Part shown: piece by piece, positions 6,170-6,979 of the stretch | Layout of the letters: each line of letters starts with the position of its first letter | Numbering within the stretch: the first letter of the stretch is position 1 | Source of the DNA: an uncultured Flavobacterium sp. | Lineage (GTDB): Bacteria; Bacteroidota; Bacteroidia; Flavobacteriales; Flavobacteriaceae | DNA length: 6,979 nucleotides | Direction: 5' to 3' | Assembly (NCBI RefSeq): GCF_946482535.1 | Contig: NZ_CAMLRU010000145.1 | Coordinates: 1-6,979 of the forward strand | Made by a program: the position numbers and the translations under genes | Notes under the pieces: model-generated | What the model saw: only the letters and a program-made list of their open reading frames with translations | Told to the model about the DNA's origin: nothing | Database searches by the model: none

Positions 6170-6979
6170 ATGAAAGTTAAAAATAATTTCAACACCTTGC
6201 TTAGGGACTATCAAGAATTACAATTGCGAGTCACTCGTTTTTCTTATATAGAACAGCAACTTATCAATGCACAAGACAAGTTAGACCATGAGTTGGTGCT
6301 TTATAAGCGATTGAATAAATTCAGCAACAGTGCTTTGAAAAGTCATAGAGTTGAAGAATTTCTTTCGATGGCTGTCGAAGGTATTGTTGATATATTAGAA
6401 GTTGAAGCATCAGCAATTTTGATTGTTGAAAACAATACCGGTAAAAATATTTTCTTAAGCGAGGGTTTTCATTTTGAAAAAAGTACCGATCAAGATAGGG
6501 CTTCTCTAGATTTGCTGAAATTGATGGAAATTGTTGGCAAATCAAAATCGATGATCATTTCACAAAAGCGATTGGAATTACTGGATTACCTCAGTCAATA
6601 TTCTGATGCGGTATTCCATGCTGCTCATGATAATGTTTTAAATATATCAGTTTATTTGATAGGGTTGGTTTCTTATCAAAAGGCTCCCTTTTATGAAAAA
6701 CTAAACGACAAGCATGAAACTATTTTTAGTTTGTTTTCCCAGCAGTTTTTGTCTATACTGACAAATTTCTACCAAAACGAAAAAATTGAAAACCAAATTG
6801 AAAAAATTACCAATTCAGAGATAGAGCTCAAAAAGCTTTCCTTAATTGCAACCAAAACCAAAAACGGAGTTGTGATTACTGATGAAAAAGGGGTTATTGA
6901 ATGGGTGAACGAATCTTTCACAAAAACCACCGGGTATTTATTTGAGGATGTTTATGGTAAAAAAACCAAAGTTCTTTTT
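6170..6979 (+). CDS. GAF-PAS signalling protein, probable (hybrid) sensor histidine kinase, 3'-truncated
   Basis: The frame opens at the ATG at 6170 and stays open for all 270 codons to the window edge, with no stop, so the gene is incomplete. Residues 1-50 are charged and helical, a likely coiled coil (NTLLRDYQELQLRVTRF). Residues about 60-200 look like a GAF domain (VEEFLSMAVEGIVDILEVEASAILIV). A second helix (201-222) leads into a strongly PAS-like segment from residue 223 (LIATKTKNGVVITDEKGVIEW, with WVNESFTKTTGY following), cut off at the edge. There is no membrane span so far. PAS segments of this form are typical of sensor kinases, often hybrid ones with a receiver, and kinases commonly follow FIST genes. 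The catalytic part is not visible, however, and a diguanylate cyclase or phosphodiesterase output cannot be excluded. It starts 10 bases after the FIST stop, so it is presumably co-transcribed and may be the FIST protein's signalling partner. Confidence 0.85.
   Translation, partial: MKVKNNFNTLLRDYQELQLRVTRFSYIEQQLINAQDKLDHELVLYKRLNKFSNSALKSHRVEEFLSMAVEGIVDILEVEASAILIVENNTGKNIFLSEGFHFEKSTDQDRASLDLLKLMEIVGKSKSMIISQKRLELLDYLSQYSDAVFHAAHDNVLNISVYLIGLVSYQKAPFYEKLNDKHETIFSLFSQQFLSILTNFYQNEKIENQIEKITNSEIELKKLSLIATKTKNGVVITDEKGVIEWVNESFTKTTGYLFEDVYGKKTKVLF

Overview
The window looks like chromosomal DNA from a member of the Flavobacteriaceae, probably Flavobacterium or a close relative. The base composition is AT-rich and ribosome-binding sites are A/T-rich with no clear Shine-Dalgarno core. 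Two matches to the Bacteroidota -7 promoter element TAnnTTTG sit at sensible distances upstream of genes. The first gene is a fused E1 alpha/beta dehydrogenase of the type common in that phylum. This assignment rests on motif recognition only; no database search was run.

Layout: (1) Positions 1-1204, plus strand: the 3' part of a fused thiamine-diphosphate-dependent 2-oxoacid (branched-chain type) dehydrogenase E1 gene, whose start lies before the window. (2) Positions 1228-1255: a strong hairpin with T-runs on both strands, shared as a terminator with the converging small gene. (3) Positions 1275-1418, minus strand: a 47-residue single-span membrane protein with a very basic tail. (4) Positions 1676-4638, minus strand: a two-gene operon made of an 856-residue soluble histidine kinase with about five PAS domains, then a stand-alone receiver protein starting 2 bases after the kinase stop. 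(5) Positions 4639-4974: a 336-base divergent intergenic region with a good -7 element for the kinase. (6) Positions 4975-6979, plus strand: a FIST-domain sensory protein followed 10 bases later by a coiled-coil/GAF/PAS signalling protein that runs off the window end. That last gene has no stop inside the window and is probably a histidine kinase.

Apart from the metabolic gene at the left edge, the window is a signalling locus: two head-to-head operons, one PAS kinase plus CheY-like receiver and one FIST sensor plus GAF/PAS protein. FIST proteins encoded next to kinases include the NosP family of haem-binding nitric-oxide sensors. The most useful hypothesis here is therefore that the FIST protein is a ligand- or haem-binding input subunit for the adjacent kinase, with possible cross-talk to the divergent kinase/receiver pair. 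That function is inferred from context and is not proved by the sequence. No mobile element, CRISPR array, tRNA or rRNA was seen.
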